In this document: positions 52,953 through 62,054 of the stretch, one piece after another
How the letters are laid out: each line of letters begins with the position of its first letter
How positions within the stretch are numbered: position 1 is the stretch's first letter
Assembly (NCBI RefSeq): GCF_002863305.2
Contig: NZ_CP136962.1
Span: 1,178,001-1,242,000 of the forward strand
Length of the DNA: 64,000 bases
Origin: Neisseria perflava
GTDB lineage: Bacteria; Pseudomonadota; Gammaproteobacteria; Burkholderiales; Neisseriaceae
Direction of reading: 5' to 3'
The notes under the pieces: generated by a model
Databases searched by the model: none
Seen by the model: only the letters and a program-made list of their open reading frames with translations
Told to the model about the DNA's origin: nothing
Made by a program: the position numbers and the translations under genes

Positions 52953-55900
52953 ATGTCTACTTTTACTCCCAAACCCAAAATAATTATTCTCAGCCTTGCC
53001 AGCGCATTCAGTACATTAACCGTTGCTAATGCCATCGAAACCTCAGCTCAACCCAAACAATACCAAGAATTGGATACCGTTGTTGTCAGTGGCAAACGTA
53101 CCAACGACCAAAAAGGCGCGGACGACGTGTATTACAAAAACGTCTCCAACGCCTATGTTGGCAAAGAATACCTCGAACGCTACCGCGTCCAATCCGCCGG
53201 CGACGTACTCAAAGGCTTAAACGGCGTGTACAACATGAACACCCGCACCGCCGGCGGCGCGATTACGCCCAACATACGCGGCATCACCGGCAAGGGCCGC
53301 ATCCCCGTTACTGTGGATGGTACAGAGCAAACCATAGACGTATGGATGAACAACTACGGAGTGGGCGACCGCAACTACCTCGACCCCGCCCTATTCCGCA
53401 GCATCGCGGTGGAAAAAAGCCCCGCCCTCACGCGCGGCGTGAAATCGGGCGTCGGCGGCGCGGTAACCATCCGCACCATCGAACCCGCCGACATCATCCC
53501 CGAAGGGAAAAAATTCGGCTTCCAACTGAAAACGGAGTTCTCCAACAACAGCAACAAACAGGCCAACAACCTCAACCAATGGCTGGGCTGGGAAGACTAC
53601 CGAACCCTGCCTTTCGGCGCGACGGCCGACGGCGCGGGCGGCGGCGTCGACCCGCATACCGGCAAACAAAGCCCGCAGGCCTTGGTGGCTGACGGCCTGA
53701 CCCCGCCCAAACATAAAAGCGGCCGCGACAATTGGCGTTTCGGCAATGACCGCAGCTATATGGCCGCCGCCGCCTTCAAAACCGAACTTTCAGACGGCCT
53801 GGCCGCCTACAGCTACCGCGACAAGGGTAACTACTTTGCCGGACGCAAGGATGCGGAAGGCTACCTGCACAATCCGGTATACGACCTGCAAAAATGCGGC
53901 GATGAAGGCGGCAGCGAATTCGACTGCAAAAACTCCGCCACCTTCGTGCCCAATATGGCCAAGGTCTACCACCCCGGTGTGGAAGTGTTCAACAGCAACA
54001 TCAGGACCAAAACCCTGCTGCTGAAAAACAACTGGCATCTGCCTAGCAACCATAAACTTGGCTGGCAGTATATGCGCACCGACGTGCGCTTCGGCGAAAT
54101 CAACCCCTTCCACGCCACCTATGTGATGAATATGGAAGAGCACAACCCCAGCAGCCGCCCCAGATCATTGTCGCCGCAGATGCAAAGTATCGATTCCAAT
54201 ATCCGCACCGACACCTACAAACTCGGCTGGGACTGGAAGCCCGAAAACAGCCGCTGGATAGACCTGCAGGCCAACTTGTGGCGCATCAAAACCAACTCCA
54301 CCCGCCACCAGAGCGGCGGCATGGATTTGTCTGCCGCCCGCCCCGACCCCTATTACGATGCCTGGTACTGGTGTACCAAACGCGGACAACTTCCGCCAGA
54401 TTATGCTGACAACTACAGCAGCTGCGGCAGCCTGCTGAACGATTACGGCATCAACGGTTTGAGCAAAGAAGAAGTGATGAAAATCCTGCCCAACGAAAAC
54501 GGACAATACCGTGTGCTTTCCGGAGCAGAACAGAAAACCCGCGTCAGCCGTACGGGCTTCGACCTCAACAACCGCTTCCGCCTACACCCGCGCCTGAACA
54601 TGACCCTGTCCGCCGACTATCAGAACGAGAAGCTTGAGGAAGAAGTGGATGTGGTTAACTCTCAGGATTTGTTCAATCTTGCCGGCATGGCCACCGGCAT
54701 GACGAAAATCGCCGGCCCGCGCGGTGGCAAACGGCGCGAATGGGGAACAAACTTGGTATTCGACTGGCAGGCCACCGACCGTTTGAAAATCTCCGCCGGC
54801 ATCCGCTACCACAACTTCAGGGGCTTCGATACCGCCCTGGCCGAAGGCCGCGCCCGCCGCGACCCACGCTATCAGGCCGGAGGTGGCGACAGCGGCACTT
54901 ATTCGGACGGTGTGTACATCCCATATTTCGAGCTGGTTGGCGATCGGGAGCGGCGCGATTGGGACGCGGTATCCGAACAGAGCCGACGTGCCCACCAGTC
55001 AGGCGATGATGCCGCCATCGCCGCCGCCAACCGGGCTATGCAGGCGCACGGCGCACGCTATAAACTGCCGAAAGAGTATAATAGTTCGGAATATAAGGTA
55101 TACGACCAGTATCAATATATCGGCAGTGACGGGCTTGCTTATGGTGACGGTACAGGTTATTATGGTAATAATTCTCAAAATCATCCGTTGTACCGGGTGC
55201 GCCCCGTATATGTGCCGTTTGTGAACGGCAAGCTGGACAGCGGTTCGCTGCCCGAACATTTCCATGATTTTGTGAAAAATTATCAGGAAAAGGTTGCCAA
55301 TCCACAGGGATTGAATCAGTCACATTACCGATATTGGGCAGGGTTGGGGAATTCTGAGAACTGTATAAGAAATAGCGTAATAACCTGTCTTGATCATTAC
55401 AAAGCAGGAAAACTATCCAATATGGGTGTCGGTTATCCGGAAACCGGCGGTGATACCGGATCAGAACATAAGATTATCAATAAACACTACACTGAAGAGC
55501 AATACTGGGCGCAGCCCAAACCGATACGCGCCCATGCCTGGGCGCCGACCGTCGCCGTCAGCTACGACCTGACCGACAACAACCGCTTATTCGTGCGCTA
55601 CGCGCAGATGACCCGCTTCCCCAGCGTGTACGAAGTCGGCAGCTTTTACAACGACCTGGACTATGTCGGATCGCCCAAAGCGCCGAATTTCCGCTTCAAG
55701 CCGGAACGCAGCCGCAGCCTGGAAATCGGCTACAACTTTAACTTCGCACCGCACTTTGCCCGGCTGCGCCAAGGCGATATGCGCCTGACCTACTACCGCA
55801 ACCGCATCCGGAACGTAATCGAGACCACCGACCATTTCCGCACCGTGCAATACGACAGCAAGGATACCGCCGGGCTGGAATGGCAGGGCCGCATCGACAG

Positions 55901-56396
55901 CGGCCGCTTCTTCGCCGCGCTGGGCGCGACCTACCGCCTGAAACAGCAGATGTGCGACCGCGACACGGCCTTCGATTTCGACCCCTACGGCTACAAAGGC
56001 ATACCGGTCTGCATCGAAGGGGGCTACGGCAGCACGCGCGGCTACCAGGCACTGCAGCCGAAGTATTCGGTCAACCTTGATGCGGGCATGCGCGCCTTGG
56101 GCGAGAAACTCGAATTCGGCCTGCGCGGCATCTACCACAGCCGCGTCAATACCAAGCAATACGACCAACTGTTGAAGCGGGGTTTGGGGCATATCTTCAA
56201 CAGCACCGGCAAGCCCTACCATTGGAACCCCTCGCTGACATGGGACGTGTACGGCCGCTATCAGGTGCACAAAAACCTCAACGTCAACTTAGGCATTACC
56301 AATCTGACCAACCGCTACTACCTTGACCCGATGTCCAACGTGCCCGCCCCCGGGCCGGGCAGGACGGTTACCTTCGGGCTGACGGCGAAATTTTAG
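52953..56396 (+). CDS. Large TonB-dependent outer membrane receptor, TdfG/HphR-like
   Basis: A 1147-residue receptor. Signal peptide about residues 1-27 (cut near VANA-IE), TonB-box region ELDTVVVSGK, plug with SAGDVLKGLNGVYNMNTRTAGGAI, IRGITGKGRIPVTVDG and VEKSPALTRGVKSGVGGAV, then a barrel with very long loops and paired cysteines, ending in aromatic VTFGLTAKF. The size recalls gonococcal TdfG. The next two genes encode a secreted hemophilin-like protein and a Slam, so haem uptake from that ligand is the likely job. A Fur-like box precedes it. Confidence 0.85.
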   Translation: MSTFTPKPKIIILSLASAFSTLTVANAIETSAQPKQYQELDTVVVSGKRTNDQKGADDVYYKNVSNAYVGKEYLERYRVQSAGDVLKGLNGVYNMNTRTAGGAITPNIRGITGKGRIPVTVDGTEQTIDVWMNNYGVGDRNYLDPALFRSIAVEKSPALTRGVKSGVGGAVTIRTIEPADIIPEGKKFGFQLKTEFSNNSNKQANNLNQWLGWEDYRTLPFGATADGAGGGVDPHTGKQSPQALVADGLTPPKHKSGRDNWRFGNDRSYMAAAAFKTELSDGLAAYSYRDKGNYFAGRKDAEGYLHNPVYDLQKCGDEGGSEFDCKNSATFVPNMAKVYHPGVEVFNSNIRTKTLLLKNNWHLPSNHKLGWQYMRTDVRFGEINPFHATYVMNMEEHNPSSRPRSLSPQMQSIDSNIRTDTYKLGWDWKPENSRWIDLQANLWRIKTNSTRHQSGGMDLSAARPDPYYDAWYWCTKRGQLPPDYADNYSSCGSLLNDYGINGLSKEEVMKILPNENGQYRVLSGAEQKTRVSRTGFDLNNRFRLHPRLNMTLSADYQNEKLEEEVDVVNSQDLFNLAGMATGMTKIAGPRGGKRREWGTNLVFDWQATDRLKISAGIRYHNFRGFDTALAEGRARRDPRYQAGGGDSGTYSDGVYIPYFELVGDRERRDWDAVSEQSRRAHQSGDDAAIAAANRAMQAHGARYKLPKEYNSSEYKVYDQYQYIGSDGLAYGDGTGYYGNNSQNHPLYRVRPVYVPFVNGKLDSGSLPEHFHDFVKNYQEKVANPQGLNQSHYRYWAGLGNSENCIRNSVITCLDHYKAGKLSNMGVGYPETGGDTGSEHKIINKHYTEEQYWAQPKPIRAHAWAPTVAVSYDLTDNNRLFVRYAQMTRFPSVYEVGSFYNDLDYVGSPKAPNFRFKPERSRSLEIGYNFNFAPHFARLRQGDMRLTYYRNRIRNVIETTDHFRTVQYDSKDTAGLEWQGRIDSGRFFAALGATYRLKQQMCDRDTAFDFDPYGYKGIPVCIEGGYGSTRGYQALQPKYSVNLDAGMRALGEKLEFGLRGIYHSRVNTKQYDQLLKRGLGHIFNSTGKPYHWNPSLTWDVYGRYQVHKNLNVNLGITNLTNRYYLDPMSNVPAPGPGRTVTFGLTAKF

Positions 56397-56555
56397 CCGG
56401 ACGGATAACGACAGGTGCGGCAAACGCGCCGGACATAGGGATACACAAACCAAACCGCCCCGCAGGGGAAGGCTTTTTGCCGTTTTTTCCGCCAGCCGGC
56501 GGCAATAAAGCGGATGTTTGTTGTTATTCACTTAATGTTTAAAAGGAGACTTATC

Positions 56556-57521
56556 ATGTCTATCTTCAAACAAACCCTGTTGGCCGCGACGCTGTGCGGT
56601 GTTTTTGGCGCAGCCGTCGCCGCTCCGGAAGGTGGTTCAAGTCAAAAAAGAAAGGATGGCTATTGGATAACGGTCAAACCAGGTACCTCCAGTTGGCAGC
56701 CCTTCGGTGCTGGCAAGGCAGGCTTAGCATTCAGTACCGACAACGGCCATAGTTGGTCAAACTCCATCAATCTGGAAGACGGCCCGGTTAAACATATCGG
56801 TATCAAATATAAACAGGGCACACAGAAAGTTCCGATTAACGGCAACGACCCCTATGCCAATGTGGACGGCACGCGCAATCCGCATTATCTGACCTTAAAG
56901 GATGTGAAACCGGTAATCGGCTGGTTCTATAATCCGCCGTTGGGACAGGTGTGGTATGAAAACCGCCACAACAACACCGAAGTATACAGCGTGCGCCAGA
57001 TGGCCAACCCGGCCATTCCCGCCGCACCCAAGTTCGGCGGCCTAGTCATCGCCAAGGTGCCGGGTATGAACGGCAGCGACGGCAACGTGTTCTTCGGCGA
57101 ATGGGCACCGCGCAAAGGCAATCCGCCGCAAAACAGTACGGATTTGAATATGGCGGACGGCAAACGCACCGTTTGGTATGTAGGCGACAATCCGACCCGA
57201 AATATGCCGAAGCTCGTTAATGCTAAATACAATGTATTGGGCGTGAACAAACACACTCCCGGCCGCAACGATTTCTACACCGGTACACTTACCGCTAATT
57301 ACGGGACAGGGTCAGGTTCACTGACAGGCAGTATCTCCCGTCCAGGTGACAGTGTAAACTTCGCCGGTACCAATATTCGGAGCAACGGCACATTTGACAA
57401 CGGCAAGGTGAACGAACATATTACCGGCCGTTTCTACGGCAACAGTGCGGAAGCCTTGGCCGGTATCGTGGATCGCGCGGGAGCAGATAAAGATGTAGCC
57501 TTCGGCGGTCGCAAACAATAA
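56556..57521 (+). CDS. Secreted hemophilin-like Slam substrate
   Basis: A 321-residue protein from the ATG at 56556 (AAAGGAG upstream). The signal peptide ends AVA-AP and has no lipobox, so it is released rather than lipid-anchored. The N-terminal part holds several His/aromatic sites (NGHSW, VKHIG, NPHYL, NRHNN) that could bind haem. The C-terminal 90 residues form the TbpB-like barrel of Slam substrates (FYTGTLTANYGTGSGSLTGS, GRFYGNSAEALAGIVDR, VAFGGRKQ end). The layout matches HphA/hemophilin. Haem binding is inference. Confidence 0.75.
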   Translation: MSIFKQTLLAATLCGVFGAAVAAPEGGSSQKRKDGYWITVKPGTSSWQPFGAGKAGLAFSTDNGHSWSNSINLEDGPVKHIGIKYKQGTQKVPINGNDPYANVDGTRNPHYLTLKDVKPVIGWFYNPPLGQVWYENRHNNTEVYSVRQMANPAIPAAPKFGGLVIAKVPGMNGSDGNVFFGEWAPRKGNPPQNSTDLNMADGKRTVWYVGDNPTRNMPKLVNAKYNVLGVNKHTPGRNDFYTGTLTANYGTGSGSLTGSISRPGDSVNFAGTNIRSNGTFDNGKVNEHITGRFYGNSAEALAGIVDRAGADKDVAFGGRKQ

Positions 57522-57543
57522 GCCCAAATTGTCAAGAATACAA

Positions 57544-57575
57544 CGGGATGCAGCTTGACCATAGTCTGCATCCCG
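57544..57575 (+). terminator. Stem-loop between the hemophilin-like and Slam genes
   Basis: CGGGATGCAG pairs perfectly with CTGCATCCCG over a 12-base loop and is followed by CTTTGGTTTT. It could act as a partial terminator or 3' end stabiliser that keeps the secreted protein more abundant than its translocator. Confidence 0.65.
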
Positions 57576-57636
57576 CTTTGGTTTTATCGAATCTGACTTC
57601 TTTCAGACGGCCTCCCCGCCCAAAGGACCCTATCCC

Positions 57637-59130
57637 ATGAAACACCACTTCTGCCTGCTTTTTCTACCGCTCTGTACGGTCTGCCTTGCCGCCCCGTCCG
57701 ACGATGCCGCGGACGAACGCCGCCGCCTGCTGGACGAGGGCAGCCGCCAAACGCAGCAATACCGCGAAAGCGGCTGGCTGGACACGGAGCAGGCACACGG
57801 GGAAGTGGGAGAAAACGACGACTACATCATGATAGACGGTACAGTCTACCAAGTCGGCGACACGGCGGAAGAGTTGGAAAGCGCGATTTACCACGCCCTC
57901 AACGCGCGGCAGTGGCACAAGGTGCGCCAGTTCGCTGCCCGCTACGCCAAACTGCCCCAGCATAAACCCGCGCTGATTCATTTGGCTGATGCGCTGCAAA
58001 AACGGGACGAAGGGGATTTCCACGCGGCGGGGAACAGTTTTCAGACGGCCTTGGAAGCCGAACCCGACAACCCCCGCCTGCTGCTCGAAGCGGGGCGGTT
58101 TTATGCCGAAGACAACCAAAACAAAGAGTCCGCCGCCGCGTTTGAGAAAGTTCTGAAAACGGATATTCCTGCTGAAACCCGCCCCATCGTGGAAAACTAT
58201 CTGTCCGAACTGGGCAAACGCCGCCGCTGGCACGGCCAAATCAGCCTCGGCTACGGCTACAATAGCAATGTAAACCAAGGCAACGGCATCAACCAATGCG
58301 TGTGGGAAATCTCAGGCATGTGCCTGATGGAGCGCACCCTGCCCGCGCCAACGGATTCGACCTTCTCATCCTATAGCGCGACCGCCGAAAAAACCATCCC
58401 GCTCAAAGGGCATCACGGTGTACTGGTGCGCGGTGTACTGTACGGCAACCGCTACACGGAAAAAGACAAAGATTCGACAGCCATGCCGGATTACAGCTAT
58501 CACAACAGTTCGCTGTACGCGGGATATGCCTATGCCGACACACGCTCCTCCTTTTCCCTGCTGCCCTATTTCGAATACGACTTCCGCAACCGCCACACCC
58601 ACTACCGCGCATGGGGTGTGGATGCCGACTGGTCGCGCACACTCTCCCCGCGCTGGCGTGTCAATGCCCGTGCCGGAGCGAAAAAGACCGGATACAGCGG
58701 ACAAAGCAAAGATTATTTTGCCGACTACAAACAATACGAACTGGGCGCGGGGACAGAATTTTCTCTCACATCGAAAAGCGGCCTGTTCGCCAACTTTGAT
58801 GCAACACGCAAAGCCTATCCCGAAAAATCTTCTTCCAGCAAGGAATATACAACACGGCTGGGAGCGTATAGTTTTTTTTCAAGCGGTACTTACCTCAACG
58901 CCATCCTGCTTCACCGCCGCAGTCTTTATGATGCGGCAAGTTTTGTCAGCGACAACAAACGGCGGCGCGACAATCAATACATAATGATAGCCGCTGTGGG
59001 CTTTCCGCAGTGGAACCTTAAAGGCGTGTATCCTGAATTTCGTTTCAGACGCTCAATCTCCCATAGCAATACAGCACATTACCGCTACCGTCAGAATGAA
59101 TGGTTACTAAATTTTAAATATCGATTTTAA
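57637..59130 (+). CDS. Surface lipoprotein assembly modifier (Slam), DUF560 outer membrane protein
   Basis: A 497-residue outer membrane translocator. A signal peptide (MKHHFCLLFLPLCTVCLA) precedes a periplasmic TPR-like part (about 80-190: AIYHALNARQWHKVRQFAARYAK, GNSFQTALEAEPDNPRLLLEAGRFY) and a C-terminal barrel (from GQISLGYGYNSNVNQGNG) ending NFKYRF. Size and order match neisserial Slam1/Slam2 and hemophilin-dedicated HsmA-type Slams. It probably moves the preceding gene's product across the outer membrane. A DUS encodes FQTAL. Confidence 0.88.
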   Translation: MKHHFCLLFLPLCTVCLAAPSDDAADERRRLLDEGSRQTQQYRESGWLDTEQAHGEVGENDDYIMIDGTVYQVGDTAEELESAIYHALNARQWHKVRQFAARYAKLPQHKPALIHLADALQKRDEGDFHAAGNSFQTALEAEPDNPRLLLEAGRFYAEDNQNKESAAAFEKVLKTDIPAETRPIVENYLSELGKRRRWHGQISLGYGYNSNVNQGNGINQCVWEISGMCLMERTLPAPTDSTFSSYSATAEKTIPLKGHHGVLVRGVLYGNRYTEKDKDSTAMPDYSYHNSSLYAGYAYADTRSSFSLLPYFEYDFRNRHTHYRAWGVDADWSRTLSPRWRVNARAGAKKTGYSGQSKDYFADYKQYELGAGTEFSLTSKSGLFANFDATRKAYPEKSSSSKEYTTRLGAYSFFSSGTYLNAILLHRRSLYDAASFVSDNKRRRDNQYIMIAAVGFPQWNLKGVYPEFRFRRSISHSNTAHYRYRQNEWLLNFKYRF

Positions 59131-59210
59131 AATTGAGTCATTTCGAAATACGCTAAAACAGCGATACAACCATACTGTTTTACTCGTTTCTATTTCATGC
59201 CGTCTGAAAA

Positions 59211-59241
59211 AAGCCGATACACCTTTCCGATGTATCGGCTT
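59211..59241 (-). terminator. Rho-independent terminator of glgP
   Basis: AAGCCGATACA pairs with TGTATCGGCTT over a nine-base loop; on the minus strand a run of T follows. A single AT-type DUS sits next to it. Confidence 0.85.
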
Positions 59242-59259
59242 TCGCTATCTGCTCAACGC

Positions 59260-61740
59260 TTAATTTCTGCTGGGCAATTCTTTTTCGCTCAATGGTTTGA
59301 TGTACCAAATATCGCGGCAGTAGTCGGCGATGGAGCGGTCGGATGAGAAGAAGCCCATGTTGGCGATGTTGATCAAGGCTGATTTGCGCCATGCGGATAC
59401 GTTGCGGTAGTGCTCGTCCGCTTTGTATTGCGTGTCGATGTAGCTGCGGAAATCGGCCATCAGTTGATAGAAGTCGCCGTATGGTTGCAACACGTCGTTG
59501 TAGCGGTTTGGCTCTTCCGGAGAGAAAGTGCCTTGGCTGATTTGGTTGACGACGCGGCGCAGGTCGCTGTCTCGCTCGATATAGCTCAACGGGTCGTAAC
59601 CGTTGCGGCGGATTTCTTCGACTTGTTCTACGGTGTTACCGAAGATATAGCAGTTGTCCGCGCCGACTTTTTCCAAAATCTCAACGTTCGCGCCGTCCAG
59701 TGTGCCCATACAGATTGCGCCGTTGAGGGCAAATTTCATGTTACTGGTACCGGATGCCTCTGTACCTGCCAGTGAGATTTGTTCGTGCAAATCGGCGGCC
59801 GGGATGATGATTTGGGCAAGGCTGACGCTGTAATTCGGGATGTAAACGACTTTAATCAGGTCACGGATACGGGGGTCGTTGTTGATGACTTTGGCAACGT
59901 CGTTAATCAGTCGGATGATTTTCTTCGCCATGTAATAGGCGGAAGCGGCTTTACCGGCAAAGATAAACACGCGCGGCTGCCAATCGAAATCTGGGTTTTC
60001 CAAGATTTTGTTGTAGCGGTCAACGATGTGCATCACGTTCAATGCTTGACGTTTGTACTCGTGGATACGTTTGATTTGGATGTCGAAAAGTGCATCGGTG
60101 TTAACTTTGATGCCCAGCTCGGTTTCGATGTATTTGGCAAGGCGCTCTTTGGCGGCTTTTTTCACTTCACCGAATTCTGCCTGTACGGAGGCATCGTCCA
60201 CTTTGTCGTTGAGCTTGGTCAGGTTGTCCAAATGCAGACGCCAGTCTTCGTCGCCTAGATGTTTGTCCAAGAATTTGGTCAGGCCCGGGTTGGCGATGTT
60301 GATCCAGCGGCGCGGGGTTACGCCGTTGGTTACGTTGGTAAAGCGTTCTGGGAATATTTTGGCAAAGTCGGCAAAGATGGATGTGGTCATCAAATCGGAG
60401 TGGATTTTTGCCACGCCGTTGACTTTGTGCGAACCGATCACGGCAAGCCATGCCATGCGGACGCGACGGCCGTGGGTTTCGTCAATGATGGATACGCGGC
60501 GGACAAAGTCGTCGTCGAAGTTGCCGATGGCGCGTAAGGCATTGAGGAAGTAAGCGTTAATTTCAAAGATGATGTCCAAGTGGCGCGGCAGCAGACGGCC
60601 CATCAGGTCAACCTGCCAAGTTTCCAAGGCTTCGCTCATCAATGTGTGGTTGGTGTAAGAGAAAATCTTACAGCACATATTCCATGCTTCAGTCCATGCG
60701 ATGCCCTCTTCATCAATCAGGATGCGCATCAATTCTGGAATAGCGAGCACCGGATGGGTGTCGTTCAAATGGATGGCGACTTCGTCCGCCAAAGTGCGGA
60801 TGCTTGGGAAACGGCATTTGTGACGTGCAACGATGTCTTGAACGGAAGCGGAAACCAAGAAGTATTCTTGCTTCAGGCGCAATTCGCGGCCGGAATCGGT
60901 AGAGTCGTTCGGATACAGGACGCGTGAGATGTTTTCATCGCTGTTTTGTGCGCGAACGGCAGAGGCATAGTCGCCTCGGTTGAAGTCGGCAAGGTCAAAC
61001 AGGTTGCCTGCGTGTGCGGTCCACAAGCGCAATGGGTTGGCACATTCGCCGCCATAGCCCGGAATGATTTCATCGTATGCCCAAGCGGAAATTTCTTCGC
61101 TCGGCTGCCATTCTTTTTTGTCGCCCAAGTTCAATACTTGACCGCCGAAACGGACGGAATATTGTTTGTTCGGACGGGCAAATTGCCATGCCAAATCTTG
61201 GTCGAGCCACAAATCGGGTTTTTCAACTTGTTGTCCATCCACGATTTCTTGTTTGAACATACCGTATTGGTAACGGATGCCGTAGCCCATGGCCGGAATG
61301 CGCAGGGTTGCCAAAGAGTCGAGGAAGCAGGCGGCAAGACGGCCCAAACCGCCGTTACCTAAACCTGGATCTTCTTCTTGTTCGCAGACATCGGCAAATT
61401 CTTTGCCCAGTTGCTTGAAGGCTTCTTCAAATTCGGCGTAAACGCCTTCGTTAATCAGCGCGTTGACAAACGAACGGCCGAGCAGGAATTCCATAGACAG
61501 GTAATAAACCATGCGTTTGCTGTTGTCGATGTGGGCGCGGCGTGTTTTGAGGAAATCTTCCGCAATCAGGTCACGCGCGGCAAGCATGGCGGCGTTGAGC
61601 CATTGGTGTGAAGTTGCCTCCTTCGGATCTACGCCCAAGATGAAAATCAGCTTGTAAACGATGGATTTACGGATGGTTTCGGCGTCCGGTTTAGGCATTA
61701 CATAATCGTAACCGGAGATGGGGAGTTTTTTCTTAGCCAT
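59260..61740 (-). CDS. glgP: Glycogen phosphorylase
   Basis: An 826-residue GT35 phosphorylase that releases glucose-1-phosphate from glycogen or maltodextrin. It shows LGNGGLGRLAACFLDSLATL, YGIRYQYGMFKQ, the active-site region TNHTLMSEALETW, and the PLP lysine in SLAGTEASGTSNMKFALNG. Full length. glgX follows upstream on the same strand, so this is part of a glycogen breakdown cluster. Confidence 0.96.
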   Translation of the reverse strand: MAKKKLPISGYDYVMPKPDAETIRKSIVYKLIFILGVDPKEATSHQWLNAAMLAARDLIAEDFLKTRRAHIDNSKRMVYYLSMEFLLGRSFVNALINEGVYAEFEEAFKQLGKEFADVCEQEEDPGLGNGGLGRLAACFLDSLATLRIPAMGYGIRYQYGMFKQEIVDGQQVEKPDLWLDQDLAWQFARPNKQYSVRFGGQVLNLGDKKEWQPSEEISAWAYDEIIPGYGGECANPLRLWTAHAGNLFDLADFNRGDYASAVRAQNSDENISRVLYPNDSTDSGRELRLKQEYFLVSASVQDIVARHKCRFPSIRTLADEVAIHLNDTHPVLAIPELMRILIDEEGIAWTEAWNMCCKIFSYTNHTLMSEALETWQVDLMGRLLPRHLDIIFEINAYFLNALRAIGNFDDDFVRRVSIIDETHGRRVRMAWLAVIGSHKVNGVAKIHSDLMTTSIFADFAKIFPERFTNVTNGVTPRRWINIANPGLTKFLDKHLGDEDWRLHLDNLTKLNDKVDDASVQAEFGEVKKAAKERLAKYIETELGIKVNTDALFDIQIKRIHEYKRQALNVMHIVDRYNKILENPDFDWQPRVFIFAGKAASAYYMAKKIIRLINDVAKVINNDPRIRDLIKVVYIPNYSVSLAQIIIPAADLHEQISLAGTEASGTSNMKFALNGAICMGTLDGANVEILEKVGADNCYIFGNTVEQVEEIRRNGYDPLSYIERDSDLRRVVNQISQGTFSPEEPNRYNDVLQPYGDFYQLMADFRSYIDTQYKADEHYRNVSAWRKSALINIANMGFFSSDRSIADYCRDIWYIKPLSEKELPSRN

Positions 61741-62054
61741 GGAAGCCTTTCTCTAGCGTGAGGCACTGGACAACGCGCCTGATGGTTTTATTAAAAACAA
61801 CGAAACTCGGTTTTCAGACGGCCTGACAACAGCAACAGGCCGTCTGAAAGGAATGGTGCGTAGATTTGTTACAAACTAAGGGGATTATAGCGGAAAGATT
61901 TAAAAAAAGGATATATTTTTCTTTATAAAACATTCAATTAACAATTAAACCATTCATCATCTTATCGGCATTTTCAATTTATACCACCAAGCCAAAAATG
62001 AACAAATACCGACAAAATATCAAAGAATTAACCAACCAATAGTTTGATTCTCAT
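61741..62054. other. Intergenic region between glgX and glgP
   Basis: About 310 bases without a gene. It holds a DUS inverted repeat at 61811-61849; the rest, towards glgX, is A/T-rich with no clear signal apart from generic -10-like A/T stretches. Confidence 0.5.
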
